DNA of 64,000 bases, taken from the NCBI GenBank assembly GCA_009780915.1, contig WQZD01000012.1, positions 1 to 64,000 on the forward strand, in the 5' to 3' direction. Shown piece after piece: positions 34,663 to 41,871 of this stretch. Positions within the stretch are counted from its first letter, which is position 1, and every line of letters starts with the position of its first letter. The stretch is from Propionibacteriaceae bacterium (lineage in GTDB: Bacteria; Actinomycetota; Actinomycetes; Propionibacteriales; Propionibacteriaceae). Both the position numbers and the translations under genes were made by a program. A model generated the notes under the pieces. That model saw only the letters and a program-made list of their open reading frames with translations. It was not told the origin of the DNA and searched no databases.

Positions 34663-35856
34663 TCACATCTCCCGCGTCGCGTGGCGGACGTGATGGCTGG
34701 GGGTGATCCATGTGATGCGTTCTGTGTTGGAGTGGGGGGAACTGGGATAGTCCACGGCGACGACGACCCCGCGGGACTCCACACGCCCCCACCCTGTGGT
34801 GGCGTCGTAGACGAGGCCTTGGTAGATGTCCCCGGGGCGGTACGTGGTGCGCCCTTCCCGCCCGACACGGAACTGTGCCGCCCGTTTGGGCGGGTGGGGT
34901 GTGTAGGTGGGGACGTCGACGCGAACGATCTCTCCCCGGATGACAGCGAGCTTTCTGGTGGATTCCGCCGTCCTACGGATCAGCGCCCTTCGCTCGTCGT
35001 CGTCCATTGTGGGACCCGCATCATCGTGAGCGAGATCGGTCGCTCGCAGAGCCTCGGCGACCATGTCCACGGTCAGTGGCTCCCCCTCGTCGAGGAGGGA
35101 CTCGGCCGCGACCTGGATGGCCGTCAATGCGCTGCGGGTGTAGCGTAGATCGACGCGAGCTTCCTCGGCGTGGGGGATGGCCGTCAATGCGCTGCGGGCG
35201 TAGTCCCCGCGCCTGGCGTCCACCACCCAGACGTCGTCGAGGGAGCGGTCCAAGGGGAGGCACGGGGCGGCGTCGAACTCCCAGTCGTCGTTGTTGACGG
35301 CTTGCAGGTGGGCGGGCAGCGGGGCGTCCCATGGCCAGGTGGCACAGGTGTGGCACAGGCCGTCGCCATTGATCGCATCGGGGTGTCGCTGACCGCAGCA
35401 CACACACATGTCGACGGGGACCACGTGGAGTCCTCCCTCGAACTCGACGGCACGCCAGGCCCGGTCGGGGGACATCCATCCGTGGCCCTGGCGGACCACC
35501 AGTGCGGTGAGAGCGTCGAGTTCGTCCGGGGTCGGGTCGTCCCAGACGCCCGGTTTGCAAACCCGTTCGTTGTCCCAGACACCGATCTGCATTTGCAATC
35601 GACTGCGATAGGGGTGCCCCACGGAGTAGGGCCAATCGCACGCCTGCTCCCAGAGGGACTCCAAAGAGAAGTCGGCCTCGACTTGGAGCCATTCTCGGTC
35701 GAGGGCGAGTTCCCACAAGCGTGCGGACCACCCGTCGGGCGCGACCTCGACGCCCGGGTCGGACCCTAGGTCGTCGAGTTCGACTGGGTGATCGGTGACG
35801 GGGCAGTGGTGGGTGGTGTTGGCGAATTGTCCGCAGGAGGGGCAGTGGTGTCTCAT
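34663..35856 (-). CDS. Zinc-knuckle-tagged hypothetical protein
   Basis: 397 aa from the ATG at 35856 (GAAAGGACAACG upstream; a GTG at 35883 is too close to the promoter motif). N-terminal CPSCGQFANTTHHC and ELDDLG give the shared tag. A second metal site (CVCCGQRH...CHTCATWPWD) lies mid-chain. The region ARSALTAI occurs twice 20 residues apart, encoded by a 24-bp exact repeat (35115, 35175). The C-terminal third contains RPGDIYQGLVYDATTGWGRV, beta-rich. Function unknown. Confidence 0.7.
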   Translation of the reverse strand: MRHHCPSCGQFANTTHHCPVTDHPVELDDLGSDPGVEVAPDGWSARLWELALDREWLQVEADFSLESLWEQACDWPYSVGHPYRSRLQMQIGVWDNERVCKPGVWDDPTPDELDALTALVVRQGHGWMSPDRAWRAVEFEGGLHVVPVDMCVCCGQRHPDAINGDGLCHTCATWPWDAPLPAHLQAVNNDDWEFDAAPCLPLDRSLDDVWVVDARRGDYARSALTAIPHAEEARVDLRYTRSALTAIQVAAESLLDEGEPLTVDMVAEALRATDLAHDDAGPTMDDDERRALIRRTAESTRKLAVIRGEIVRVDVPTYTPHPPKRAAQFRVGREGRTTYRPGDIYQGLVYDATTGWGRVESRGVVVAVDYPSSPHSNTERITWITPSHHVRHATREM

Positions 35857-35879
35857 CGTTGTCCTTTCAGAATGGGTGG

Positions 35880-36323
35880 TCACATGTCTATAGATGCGTC
35901 AGTGGCGCCCGTGTCGGGGAGCGCGGGGTCTCCCGGTGCGACCAAGGACGCTTTCACGGTTGGGACGAGTTGCCCGGCGCATCCGTCGGTGAGGAAGCAC
36001 TTGTCTTTCGACGCGGTGACGGACATCGCGACCCGTCCGCAGGTCGCACACGCCAGGGGCACGGACTTCGGTGTCAGGGAGCACCGTGACACGACCCAGG
36101 AGTGGCGGGACATCAGTGCCCTGTCTTCCTCTGTCATCATGATGCCGCCCAAGGTGGCGTCCGCCCCTTGGGCGTGCCACTGGGCGGCGAAGTTCGCCCA
36201 CGTGCCCGCCTTGGCTTTGACGATGAGGGCCAAGGCCATCCCTGCTGCGACGAGGACCTCCGGGGTCCCTGGTTCGGGTGGGGCGAATACTAGGGGCGTG
36301 GGGGCGGGGCGGGGTCGGGCCAT
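35880..36323 (-). CDS. Hypothetical protein with cysteine pairs
   Basis: 147 aa from the ATG at 36323, 5 nt after the stop of the preceding gene, so probably cotranscribed. A short hydrophobic helix (VLVAAGMALALIVKAKAG) lies near residues 21-38. Cysteines in CATCGRV and CFLTDGCAGQ may bind zinc. No family recognised. The reverse-strand start region of the next gene's promoter lies in its 3' end. Confidence 0.6.
   Translation of the reverse strand: MARPRPAPTPLVFAPPEPGTPEVLVAAGMALALIVKAKAGTWANFAAQWHAQGADATLGGIMMTEEDRALMSRHSWVVSRCSLTPKSVPLACATCGRVAMSVTASKDKCFLTDGCAGQLVPTVKASLVAPGDPALPDTGATDASIDM
35889..35898 (-). promoter_or_regulatory. Family-B core motif (34663 gene)
   Basis: CGCATCTATA on the minus strand, preceded by ACTGA rather than GGTGT, about 33 bp before the ATG at 35856. 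It shares the 10-bp core of the other family-B sites and again precedes a zinc-knuckle protein. Confidence 0.45.
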
Positions 36324-36328
36324 GGGTG

Positions 36329-37033
36329 TCACGCCCCGGGGGTGTCGCGGCGGGGGGTGTGGACGCCCAGGTCGACGATGTCGAGGAGGACCTTGTTGCG
36401 CTTGGGCTTCCCGTCGGCTCCTGTGCCTGGTTCGTAGCACGCGTACACGCGCACGTCGTGTCCGATGGCGTCTTGGCATCGACGCGCCAGGTCGGCGGTT
36501 GCGGCGTCCACGCGTTTGTTCCCATCGGGGAACGTCCATTTCACGATGGGGGTTTGGGGGTCGTCGCTGTCGTAGAGGTCGGAGTTGGAGGCGAGGCGGA
36601 CCTTGGCCTTGGTGATGGTCAATCCCGGTGTGGCACGGCTCTCTCGTGTGATCGGTTCGACGCCGAGCACGTGGGTGACGTAACTGCGATGCCCCTCTCG
36701 CTTGACGTCCGCGTCGGTGGGTTGCGTCGCGTCGGCCGCCACGCGGACGAGGTGTCCCGCACGGGCGGCGGTGCGCGCCAGGGCGGCGTCGCGGGTCTCG
36801 CCGGGGTCGGGTGCGGTGGTGGCGAGCAGGAGCGTGGTCACCGCCGCCAGGTCGGTCATAGGCTGCGGTGCGGCTTGGTCGTCGGGGGCGTGTTCGGCGG
36901 CGACGTTGATCAGGTGTGGGATCACGGACAGGGCGCGTGTGGCCCAGTCGGACTCCGACTCGTCGTCACGTCGGGGGGTGTGGAGCAGGGCGGCGGTTGT
37001 CAGCAGTGTGGCTGCGTCGATGGTGGTGGTCAT
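36329..37033 (-). CDS. Hypothetical protein
   Basis: 234 aa, ATG at 37033 exactly 8 nt after TGTACT, with no ribosome site: a leaderless start. The N-terminal half is helical and alanine-rich; the C-terminal half (KWTFPDGNKRVDAATADLARRCQD...RVYACYEPG.GADGKPKRNKVLLDIVDL) is strand-helix-strand and basic, resembling a small nucleic-acid-binding domain. Not assigned to a family. Confidence 0.65.
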   Translation of the reverse strand: MTTTIDAATLLTTAALLHTPRRDDESESDWATRALSVIPHLINVAAEHAPDDQAAPQPMTDLAAVTTLLLATTAPDPGETRDAALARTAARAGHLVRVAADATQPTDADVKREGHRSYVTHVLGVEPITRESRATPGLTITKAKVRLASNSDLYDSDDPQTPIVKWTFPDGNKRVDAATADLARRCQDAIGHDVRVYACYEPGTGADGKPKRNKVLLDIVDLGVHTPRRDTPGA

Positions 37034-37039
37034 GGTGGA

Positions 37040-37052
37040 TAAGTACACGGTT
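37040..37052 (-). promoter_or_regulatory. Family-A promoter (36329 gene)
   Basis: AACCGTGTACTTA on the minus strand, starting at the last base of the upstream gene's stop codon. It places TGTACT 8 nt before the ATG at 37033, so the downstream gene has its own promoter despite the tight spacing. Confidence 0.65.
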
Positions 37053-37495
37053 CAGTCCTCCTCGGCGATCGTGTCATGGCTGGTGGCGGATTCGGCGAGG
37101 AGTTGGGACGCGCGTTGGCGGCTGATGCCGAGCAGGTCGCCGATGTCGGTGATGCTCACCCCGGCCTCATGGAGGCGGTGGGCGGTGTCGCGTGTCATCT
37201 GGTCTGCGCGGCTTCGCGCATGGTGGACGTCGCGGCGGGCGTCGATGGTGTCCACCACAGCCTGGTCGAGGCTCTCGTCGGGCAGTTGTGGGATGACGCG
37301 CAGTGCGTAGCCGGTGGTGGGCCTGTCGACGAAGAAGGCGAACCCGGCTCTGATGGTCTTCTGGACGAGGTCGAGTCGGGTCGCGTGGGCGCGCAAGGTT
37401 GGCCAACCGGGGGCTCGTAGGTCCCAGCGTGTTCCGTCGAAGGTGGCGATGACGTCGTACACCGGGGTCGGTGTGGCGCTGATGGTGTCTGTCAT
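37052..37495 (-). CDS. HicB-like protein with helix-turn-helix
   Basis: 147 aa. The N-terminal region (YDVIATFDGTRWDLRAPGWPTLRAHATRLDLVQKTIRAGFAFF) has the strand-strand-helix pattern of HicB-type partial RNase H folds. The C-terminus (GVSITDIGDLLGISRQRASQLL) is a helix-turn-helix of the sigma/XRE kind. HicB antitoxins combine these features; no HicA toxin is adjacent, so it may be a solitary regulator. Candidate for controlling the family-A promoters. Confidence 0.65.
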   Translation of the reverse strand: MTDTISATPTPVYDVIATFDGTRWDLRAPGWPTLRAHATRLDLVQKTIRAGFAFFVDRPTTGYALRVIPQLPDESLDQAVVDTIDARRDVHHARSRADQMTRDTAHRLHEAGVSITDIGDLLGISRQRASQLLAESATSHDTIAEED

Positions 37496-37613
37496 GAGTG
37501 AACTCCTGAACAAGGTTGCGGTGACGTGGTCCCGTCGATGGGTGTCGACCCGAGTCTAGAGGGCTCCTACGACAGAACAAGGCTAGCGCGTGGTCGAGTG
37601 CCGTGTGACGGCC
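37496..37613. other. Short intergenic stretch
   Basis: No gene or repeat that I can support between the divergent ends of the neighbouring leftward genes; no hairpin of note. Confidence 0.4.
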
Positions 37614-37859
37614 CTAGCGCCACGGGTGTGGGGGGTGGCCTTCGCGGACGGCGCCCCACCAGGCGAGGCAGTTCTCGTGGCGTGCGTGACGCAAATCGTG
37701 TAGGTCCGCCACCGCCTGCGACCACGGTTCGGGGACGTGGTCGGGGGGTCCTGTGAAAAACCAGAACCGTTCCGTGTGATGGTAGCGCGCGCCAGCGCGC
37801 GCGGCAGCGCCTTCGTCGCCTGGCGGCACATCGATCCATGTGTGTCGTTGTCCTCCCAT
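37614..37859 (-). CDS. Small hypothetical protein
   Basis: 81 aa, chosen over the overlapping frame because GGAAGGAG sits 8 nt before its ATG at 37859. Rich in tryptophan, histidine and arginine (FWFFTGPPDHVPEPWSQAVADLHDLRHARH). Unknown function. Confidence 0.55.
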   Translation of the reverse strand: MGGQRHTWIDVPPGDEGAAARAGARYHHTERFWFFTGPPDHVPEPWSQAVADLHDLRHARHENCLAWWGAVREGHPPHPWR

Positions 37860-37901
37860 CGGTGTTCTCCTTCCAAAACCCTCACACCGACTATGGTATT
37901 G

Positions 37902-38639
37902 TCAGTTTAGCAACTGTATGAGCCGCTCCCAATCCACCGCGTCGAGCCACGACAGCGCGTGGGCCTGCCATAGGCACAGCGCCACCGCCGCCACACCCAG
38001 AGCCGGGGCGATCACCGCGCGCTCCATGAACTTCCCCGTCGTGATCGACACCACGTGGAAGCGCGTCTTCACAAGCGGATACAGGAGCGGGCAGCCCTCC
38101 TTGGTGAGCATGTCTCCAGCGATGTGCGCGAGCACACCCACGGCCACAGCCACCGGGAGCACCATCGGCGACACACTCGCCACACCTGCGCCGAACCACC
38201 CCAGACCCAGGACCCCCATGGTCACCACGACCACGGCGATCGTTTGCACAGGTGTGCATTTCGCATAAACAATACGCAACCCGGTGACCGCCAGAGCGAA
38301 CAGGACACCCATGGCCACGGCGAACCCCACGGGGTTGCGCGACGCCGACCACGCCAATCCTGTGAACACCGCCGCCCCCAGCAAGGAATGCGTGCCATTG
38401 CGGTGCCCGCCAGAGATCGCTGAGACCACCTTGGTCAACGCCTTCGTCACGACACCCAGGGACTGTGCTGCTGTGGCGTGCTCGTGGTCCATGTCGGGCA
38501 GCAGCCCCGCCCCAGCGGACGCCACCGTCCCCAGGACGACAGTCGCCGCCGTGACCGGGACGAGTCCCGTGCTGGCGAAGACCGGCTGGAGGGCGAGGTA
38601 AGCCACGGCTGCGCTCGTGGCGTGGGTACGGCCCATCAT
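37902..38639 (-). CDS. YdjM/DUF457-type membrane metal-dependent hydrolase
   Basis: About 245 aa from tandem ATGs at 38639/38636 after GAAAGGGG. Motifs LLPDMDHEH, HRNGTHS and HIAGDMLTKEG...LYP are the metal-binding elements of the inner-membrane YdjM/DUF457 family, set among six or so hydrophobic segments. In E. coli the relative is induced by DNA damage; its substrate is unknown. An in-frame GTG 45 nt upstream lies 7 nt after a family-A TGTACT box, so a leaderless longer form is possible. Confidence 0.82.
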   Translation of the reverse strand: MMGRTHATSAAVAYLALQPVFASTGLVPVTAATVVLGTVASAGAGLLPDMDHEHATAAQSLGVVTKALTKVVSAISGGHRNGTHSLLGAAVFTGLAWSASRNPVGFAVAMGVLFALAVTGLRIVYAKCTPVQTIAVVVVTMGVLGLGWFGAGVASVSPMVLPVAVAVGVLAHIAGDMLTKEGCPLLYPLVKTRFHVVSITTGKFMERAVIAPALGVAAVALCLWQAHALSWLDAVDWERLIQLLN

Positions 38640-38689
38640 GAGGGAACCCCTTTCATGCGCGCCCTCTACCACAGACGCGCTCACAACAG

Positions 38690-38702
38690 GAAGTACACGG
38701 TT
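38690..38702 (-). promoter_or_regulatory. Family-A promoter (YdjM-like gene)
   Basis: AACCGTGTACTTC on the minus strand (last base differs from the consensus), 7 nt from TGTACT to an in-frame GTG. It is 65 bp from the divergently oriented copy at 38768. Confidence 0.6.
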
Positions 38703-38767
38703 GCCCCCCGTTGGTGGACAGGCGTGATGAGATCGGGCATGTCGGTTGTCGACACTCAGCGGCGGTG

Positions 38768-38780
38768 AACCGTATACTTA
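38768..38780 (+). promoter_or_regulatory. Family-A promoter (excisionase-like gene)
   Basis: AACCGTATACTTA, containing a near-perfect -10 (TATACT). An in-frame ATG starts 9 nt later, but the SD-preceded ATG at 38904 is the likelier start, leaving a 5' leader of about 115 nt. Its downstream bases (GACATGCATGA) closely match the array spacer (GACAGCATGA). Confidence 0.6.
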
Positions 38781-38903
38781 GACATGCATGAACCTCATGC
38801 GTACCCGGCCAGACCGCCCGGCCCAATCGGTGGCACATCAGGCGAGTCGTCGCATACCAACCCTCGCTGTAGCTTTTTCACATATCTCTCAGGAGGTGGG
38901 GTA

Positions 38904-39125
38904 ATGGCTGTGAGCACTACGAAAGTCCTGCCCAAGGATCGATCCGCGGTTCCGGAACTGTTCGACGGGGACACCCTAGGTCAGCGATTCTCTCTCCACC
39001 CACAGACGTTGCGGCGTGCTGTTGGCCGGGGCGAATTGAGAGCCTTCAAACTCGGCGGAGCGATTCGCTACCGAGTCGATGACGTCTTGGCGTGGATGGA
39101 CTCCAATGCGCTCGGGAAACGCTGA
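38904..39125 (+). CDS. Excisionase-type helix-turn-helix protein
   Basis: 73 aa from the ATG at 38904, after CAGGAGGTGGGGTA. LGQRFSLHPQTLRRAVGRGELRAFKLGGAIRYRVDDVLAWMDS is the winged helix-turn-helix of Xis/MerR-like recombination directionality factors. It lies next to the tRNA-Ala that probably serves as the attachment site, with a strong terminator after it. No integrase is adjacent. It could also act as a transcription factor. Confidence 0.78.
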   Translation: MAVSTTKVLPKDRSAVPELFDGDTLGQRFSLHPQTLRRAVGRGELRAFKLGGAIRYRVDDVLAWMDSNALGKR

Positions 39126-39134
39126 TCACGAACC

Positions 39135-39183
39135 AACCACGACGCGACCCCCTCTATCTCGCGGAGGGGGTCGCGTCGTGGTT
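39135..39183. terminator. Perfect 20-bp-stem terminator
   Basis: Arms 39135-39154 and 39164-39183 are exact complements (20 bp) around a 9-nt loop; the left arm begins AACCACGACGCG and the right arm ends GTGGTT then TCGG. It closes the excisionase-like transcript and may insulate the element from the chromosome. Confidence 0.8.
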
Positions 39184-39187
39184 TCGG

Positions 39188-39365
39188 ATACTATCGCCCG
39201 TTGTGCGCGTTGGCCGATAGTATGGGGCGTGCCCCGATGCGAAAAGACCATGGATCGGTCGTTTCTGGTTGTGAAGATTGGTTGCCATGTTGGTTGGCAG
39301 AACGGGTGGGGCGATCAGCACGCAGGGCGGCTTGGTCGGAAGTCTAATGACACGTTAATGACACG
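39188..39365. other. Attachment-proximal repeats, no gene
   Basis: Between the terminator and the tRNA no gene is supported. A 9-bp inverted repeat ATACTATCG (39188-39196) and complement (39215-39223), and two direct repeats TAATGACACG (39345-39354, 39356-39365) spaced 11 bp apart, are present. Such sites next to a tRNA 3' end resemble integrase arm or Xis binding sites. Confidence 0.45.
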
Positions 39366-39417
39366 ACTAGGGATGTTTCCGTCCATGAAATACCGTCTGG
39401 CAAGCAGAAACATTGAG

Positions 39418-39490
39418 TGGAGCTAACGGGATTCGAACCCGTGGCCTCTTCCATGCCATGGAAGCGCGCTACCAACTGCGCCATAGCCCC
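39418..39490 (-). tRNA. tRNA-Ala (GGC)
   Basis: 73 nt. Acceptor GGGGCTA pairs with TAGCTCC, discriminator A, no encoded CCA. D arm GCGC...GCGC; anticodon stem CTTCC/GGAAG with loop ATGGCAT, anticodon GGC; T arm ACGGGTTCGAATCCCGT. The 3' end faces left, toward the excisionase-like gene, as expected if the element integrated at this tRNA. Confidence 0.95.
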
Positions 39491-39594
39491 AATTGCGAGT
39501 CATAACCTTACCGGGTCCGGGCATGGGTTTGCAACATGAACCGCGCTAAGACGCGGGTGCTGCTCTGAGTGCTGTGAAGTGTTACACTGACATC

Positions 39595-39846
39595 ATGCCG
39601 ACTCTTCATCCTCGCTATATGGTCACCGACACGGGGCAGATCGCTCAGGCATTGGATGTCGCCCATGCTCTGTGGCCTGATGTGCCACGCGGCGCGGCGC
39701 TGTTAGCCCGACTGGCGACAGCGGGAGCACAGGCCTTGGGGCAGGACGCACAGGCCCGTCAGGCTGCCGTCGACGCACTTGTGGACTTTGGCGACGCCTA
39801 CTCACCAGAGTACGTGAGCCGCATGCGCGAGGAGTGGCCGCAGTGA
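39595..39846 (+). CDS. Antitoxin of a PIN-toxin pair
   Basis: 83 aa from the ATG at 39595; TACACT lies 6 nt before it, suggesting a leaderless transcript. The sequence (PRYMVTDTGQIAQALDVAHALWPD) is not a standard ribbon-helix-helix, but its stop overlaps the PIN gene start (GTGA) and its size fits a VapB-like antitoxin. Confidence 0.65.
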   Translation: MPTLHPRYMVTDTGQIAQALDVAHALWPDVPRGAALLARLATAGAQALGQDAQARQAAVDALVDFGDAYSPEYVSRMREEWPQ

Positions 39847-40232
39847 CGACGGTCCTCGATGCCAACGTCCTCATCGCCGCCATGGACACGAAAGATGAGC
39901 ATCATGGGGTTGTTTCAGACTTTCTACGGAGGGTCGTCACCACGGATTCTTTGTACGTCCCCACACTGACGTTGGCTGAGGTTCTTGTCGGGCAGGTGCG
40001 ATGCGGTCGGGGCGAGCAAGCTGAGGCGGCGATCGCGGCCATCGGTGTCACAGTCATGTCATGCGAGTCGCTGGAGGCCCTCCGGTTGGCCACCTTGCGG
40101 GTAGCGACGGGGTTGAAAATGCCCGATTGTGTTGTGTTGGCGGCGGCCTTGGACGTGGGCGCGTCTCTGGCGACCACCGACAAGACGCTGGCGCGGGAGG
40201 CGGCCAAGTGTGGGGTGACCTTAGCCCTGTGA
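39843..40232 (+). CDS. vapC: VapC-like PIN-domain toxin
   Basis: 129 aa from the GTG at 39843. TVLDANVLIAAM (aspartate), TLAEVLVGQVR (glutamate), KMPDCVVLAAALDVGASLATTDKTL (aspartates) give a complete PIN active site. Coupled to the antitoxin upstream. Confidence 0.88.
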   Translation: MTTVLDANVLIAAMDTKDEHHGVVSDFLRRVVTTDSLYVPTLTLAEVLVGQVRCGRGEQAEAAIAAIGVTVMSCESLEALRLATLRVATGLKMPDCVVLAAALDVGASLATTDKTLAREAAKCGVTLAL

Positions 40233-40631
40233 TCGGCGACGCCCCTACTATGAGTGTTGGATTAACACCCCATCACACCGCCATCTGTTTCGGCAGGCAT
40301 CCAGGCACATCCCACATAATGTACTGGCAGGCCGATCTCCGCTCGCGGCACCCCTTACAAGCGCCAGGTGGTCAGCCGAGCGTCTTCTCTGATGGTCCAC
40401 TTCTTCTTGATCGTCGCTTGGGGGAGACTTTGCACCTACGACACATCTGGTGACAACGACATGAACCACAGTTCATCTATGTGATACAAATTCGGACACA
40501 ATGAACGAATTGCGCGAATCAGAATGAACAGATTGCGCCAATCCGAATGGACAGATTACCGCGCCTGGCACCTCACAGCGTCAGACTGATTCCCTACCAC
40601 ATTGTTGGCTGTGGCACGGTGACAAGCTCCA
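40233..40631. other. Intergenic region, no supported gene
   Basis: The first 260 bp hold only short unsupported frames, possibly eroded insertion-sequence DNA. The right part carries the 23-bp triple repeat listed separately. Confidence 0.5.
40500..40568. repeat. Three 23-bp tandem repeats (IS21-like end)
   Basis: Units start at 40500, 40523 and 40546; consensus begins AATGAACAGATTGCGC. Multiple short terminal repeats of this size are typical of IS21-family ends. No istA/istB is present, so this is probably an orphan end. A second triple 23-bp repeat of different sequence lies at 48631. Confidence 0.55.
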
Positions 40632-41156
40632 TCAGCACCCGGGGCGGGGTTGGAACGTACTCGCGTCAGCTCCACTCACGTCGCTGGGGCGGGTGACCTC
40701 GGATCGGCCGTTCGCGAGAAGTCGTGCCTGCTCGTCGCCGACTGGGTCGATGACGTCGAAGCCCAGCGCGGCACAGGCTGTCGCCATCTCCTCGTCGTGA
40801 GTGACAATCGTCGTGCCCTCGACTCCGAGGCTCAGCGCGAAAGCGACATGCAGCGCGTCAGATGCGCGGAGCATGTAGCGCAGTCTGGCGGCCTCGTCCA
40901 CGAGTGTGTCCACCTGGGCGCCGATGGCGAATCTTCCGAGATATGCGTCGGGGTCGACCTGGCCGGGCGTGAGCACGCCACGTACCTCCATGCGGATGAT
41001 CGTCCGCCGCACCTCAAGATCGAGCATCCGACAGCCGACGATCGTCTCTCCTATGGCAAGGTGATGGTCCAACCATGCCCTCGCGGATGCGGAGTCGCCA
41101 AGCATCGCCCGCAACACCACAGATGTGTCGACGACCCAGATCGTGTCAGTAATCAC
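40632..41156 (-). CDS. PIN-domain toxin
   Basis: 174 aa from the GTG at 41156. WVVDTSVVLRAML, LEVRRTI, SDALHVAFAL and THDEEM give the four acidic PIN residues. Longer than typical VapC because of an extra C-terminal 25 aa. Overlaps the Phd-type antitoxin gene by 11 bp. A 31-aa remnant of a close copy lies at 47747-47842. Confidence 0.85.
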   Translation of the reverse strand: MITDTIWVVDTSVVLRAMLGDSASARAWLDHHLAIGETIVGCRMLDLEVRRTIIRMEVRGVLTPGQVDPDAYLGRFAIGAQVDTLVDEAARLRYMLRASDALHVAFALSLGVEGTTIVTHDEEMATACAALGFDVIDPVGDEQARLLANGRSEVTRPSDVSGADASTFQPRPGC

Positions 41157-41430
41157 GAGCAGCCTTGTCTCGTTCGGCCTCAGCGACGATGGCCCGCGCG
41201 ACGGTCGGATCGACGCCGAAGTCGGGTAGCGGCTCGGTCGACCGCTTGAGCGGCGGTACGAGAACCCCTGCGCGAATCAGCGCCTCCGACCGCATCGACG
41301 GCGGCGCCACAGACCGCAACTCGAAAGCAGGCAAGCCACGATCAGTGATCGTCACCACCCCAATACGGGCATGCCGTGTTGCTTTCGACGGGTTCCGGTT
41401 GAACTCGCTCAGCGGAATAGTGATGCCCAT
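41146..41430 (-). CDS. Phd/YefM-type antitoxin
   Basis: 94 aa. MGITIPLSEFNRNPSKATRHA...GVVTITDRGLPAFELRSV is the Phd/YefM DNA-binding half; the tail is acidic with PLPDFGVDPT. It precedes and overlaps the PIN toxin. A palindrome upstream is the likely operator. Confidence 0.82.
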   Translation of the reverse strand: MGITIPLSEFNRNPSKATRHARIGVVTITDRGLPAFELRSVAPPSMRSEALIRAGVLVPPLKRSTEPLPDFGVDPTVARAIVAEAERDKAARDY

Positions 41431-41446
41431 ATCATTAATCCTATAC

Positions 41447-41459
41447 CATAGGTCCTATG
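41447..41459. promoter_or_regulatory. Antitoxin operator palindrome
   Basis: CATAGGTCCTATG is a perfect inverted repeat around a single central base, 17 bp before the antitoxin ATG, and a further half-site CCTATGGG follows at about 41470. It overlaps the expected promoter (TATAGGAT). Confidence 0.55.
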
Positions 41460-41871
41460 CCTCAGGAGCCTATGGGCTCACAATAATCCCCAGAGAGTTC
41501 ACAAACGATTGATCCACGATCGGCCCGATCGCCGCCATCCATACAGCTCATTCCCGACCAGCGCCAGCCAACCCTGCCAGTACTAGCATGAAGAGTAGTC
41601 CATCACCGAAGGATCCATCATGACAATGAAAGATCAGCGGTTTCAGACTGTGCACGAAGACAGGGGGGTATGGAGGTCGCGACACGGACTCGTGACCACG
41701 CCACCCCAGCCCGCTAGAATACGAGCAACCCCTCGACCATCATGGCCAAACCAACTAAACAACTGTCTATGACTTAAAGTCAACCCCGCATACACGAGTA
41801 TCGCTGACAGGTTGGTCTTCGGGTAGGCGGTGGCTTGGACGCCATGGGAGTCGCGAGCATTGGAGTGACAG
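41460..41871. other. Intergenic region with duplicated DNA
   Basis: Positions about 41570-41680 are a direct repeat of about 48285-48390 (shared AGTACTAGCATGA and CACCGAAGGATCCATCATG). It contains the broken small gene at 41620 and no other supported gene. The remainder leads to the lower-GC island. Confidence 0.6.
41620..41690 (+). pseudogene. Truncated copy of the DUF6440-like gene
   Basis: MTMKDQRFQTVHED matches the first 14 residues of the intact protein at 48332. A net 2-nt gain in a G-run after GAC shifts the frame, and similarity stops shortly after. This is the left partner of a duplication flanking the 41.7-47.7 kb island. Confidence 0.75.

Noticed and set aside
40248..40469. 73-codon minus-strand frame as a gene
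   Set aside because: No ribosome site or family; perhaps eroded insertion-sequence DNA.
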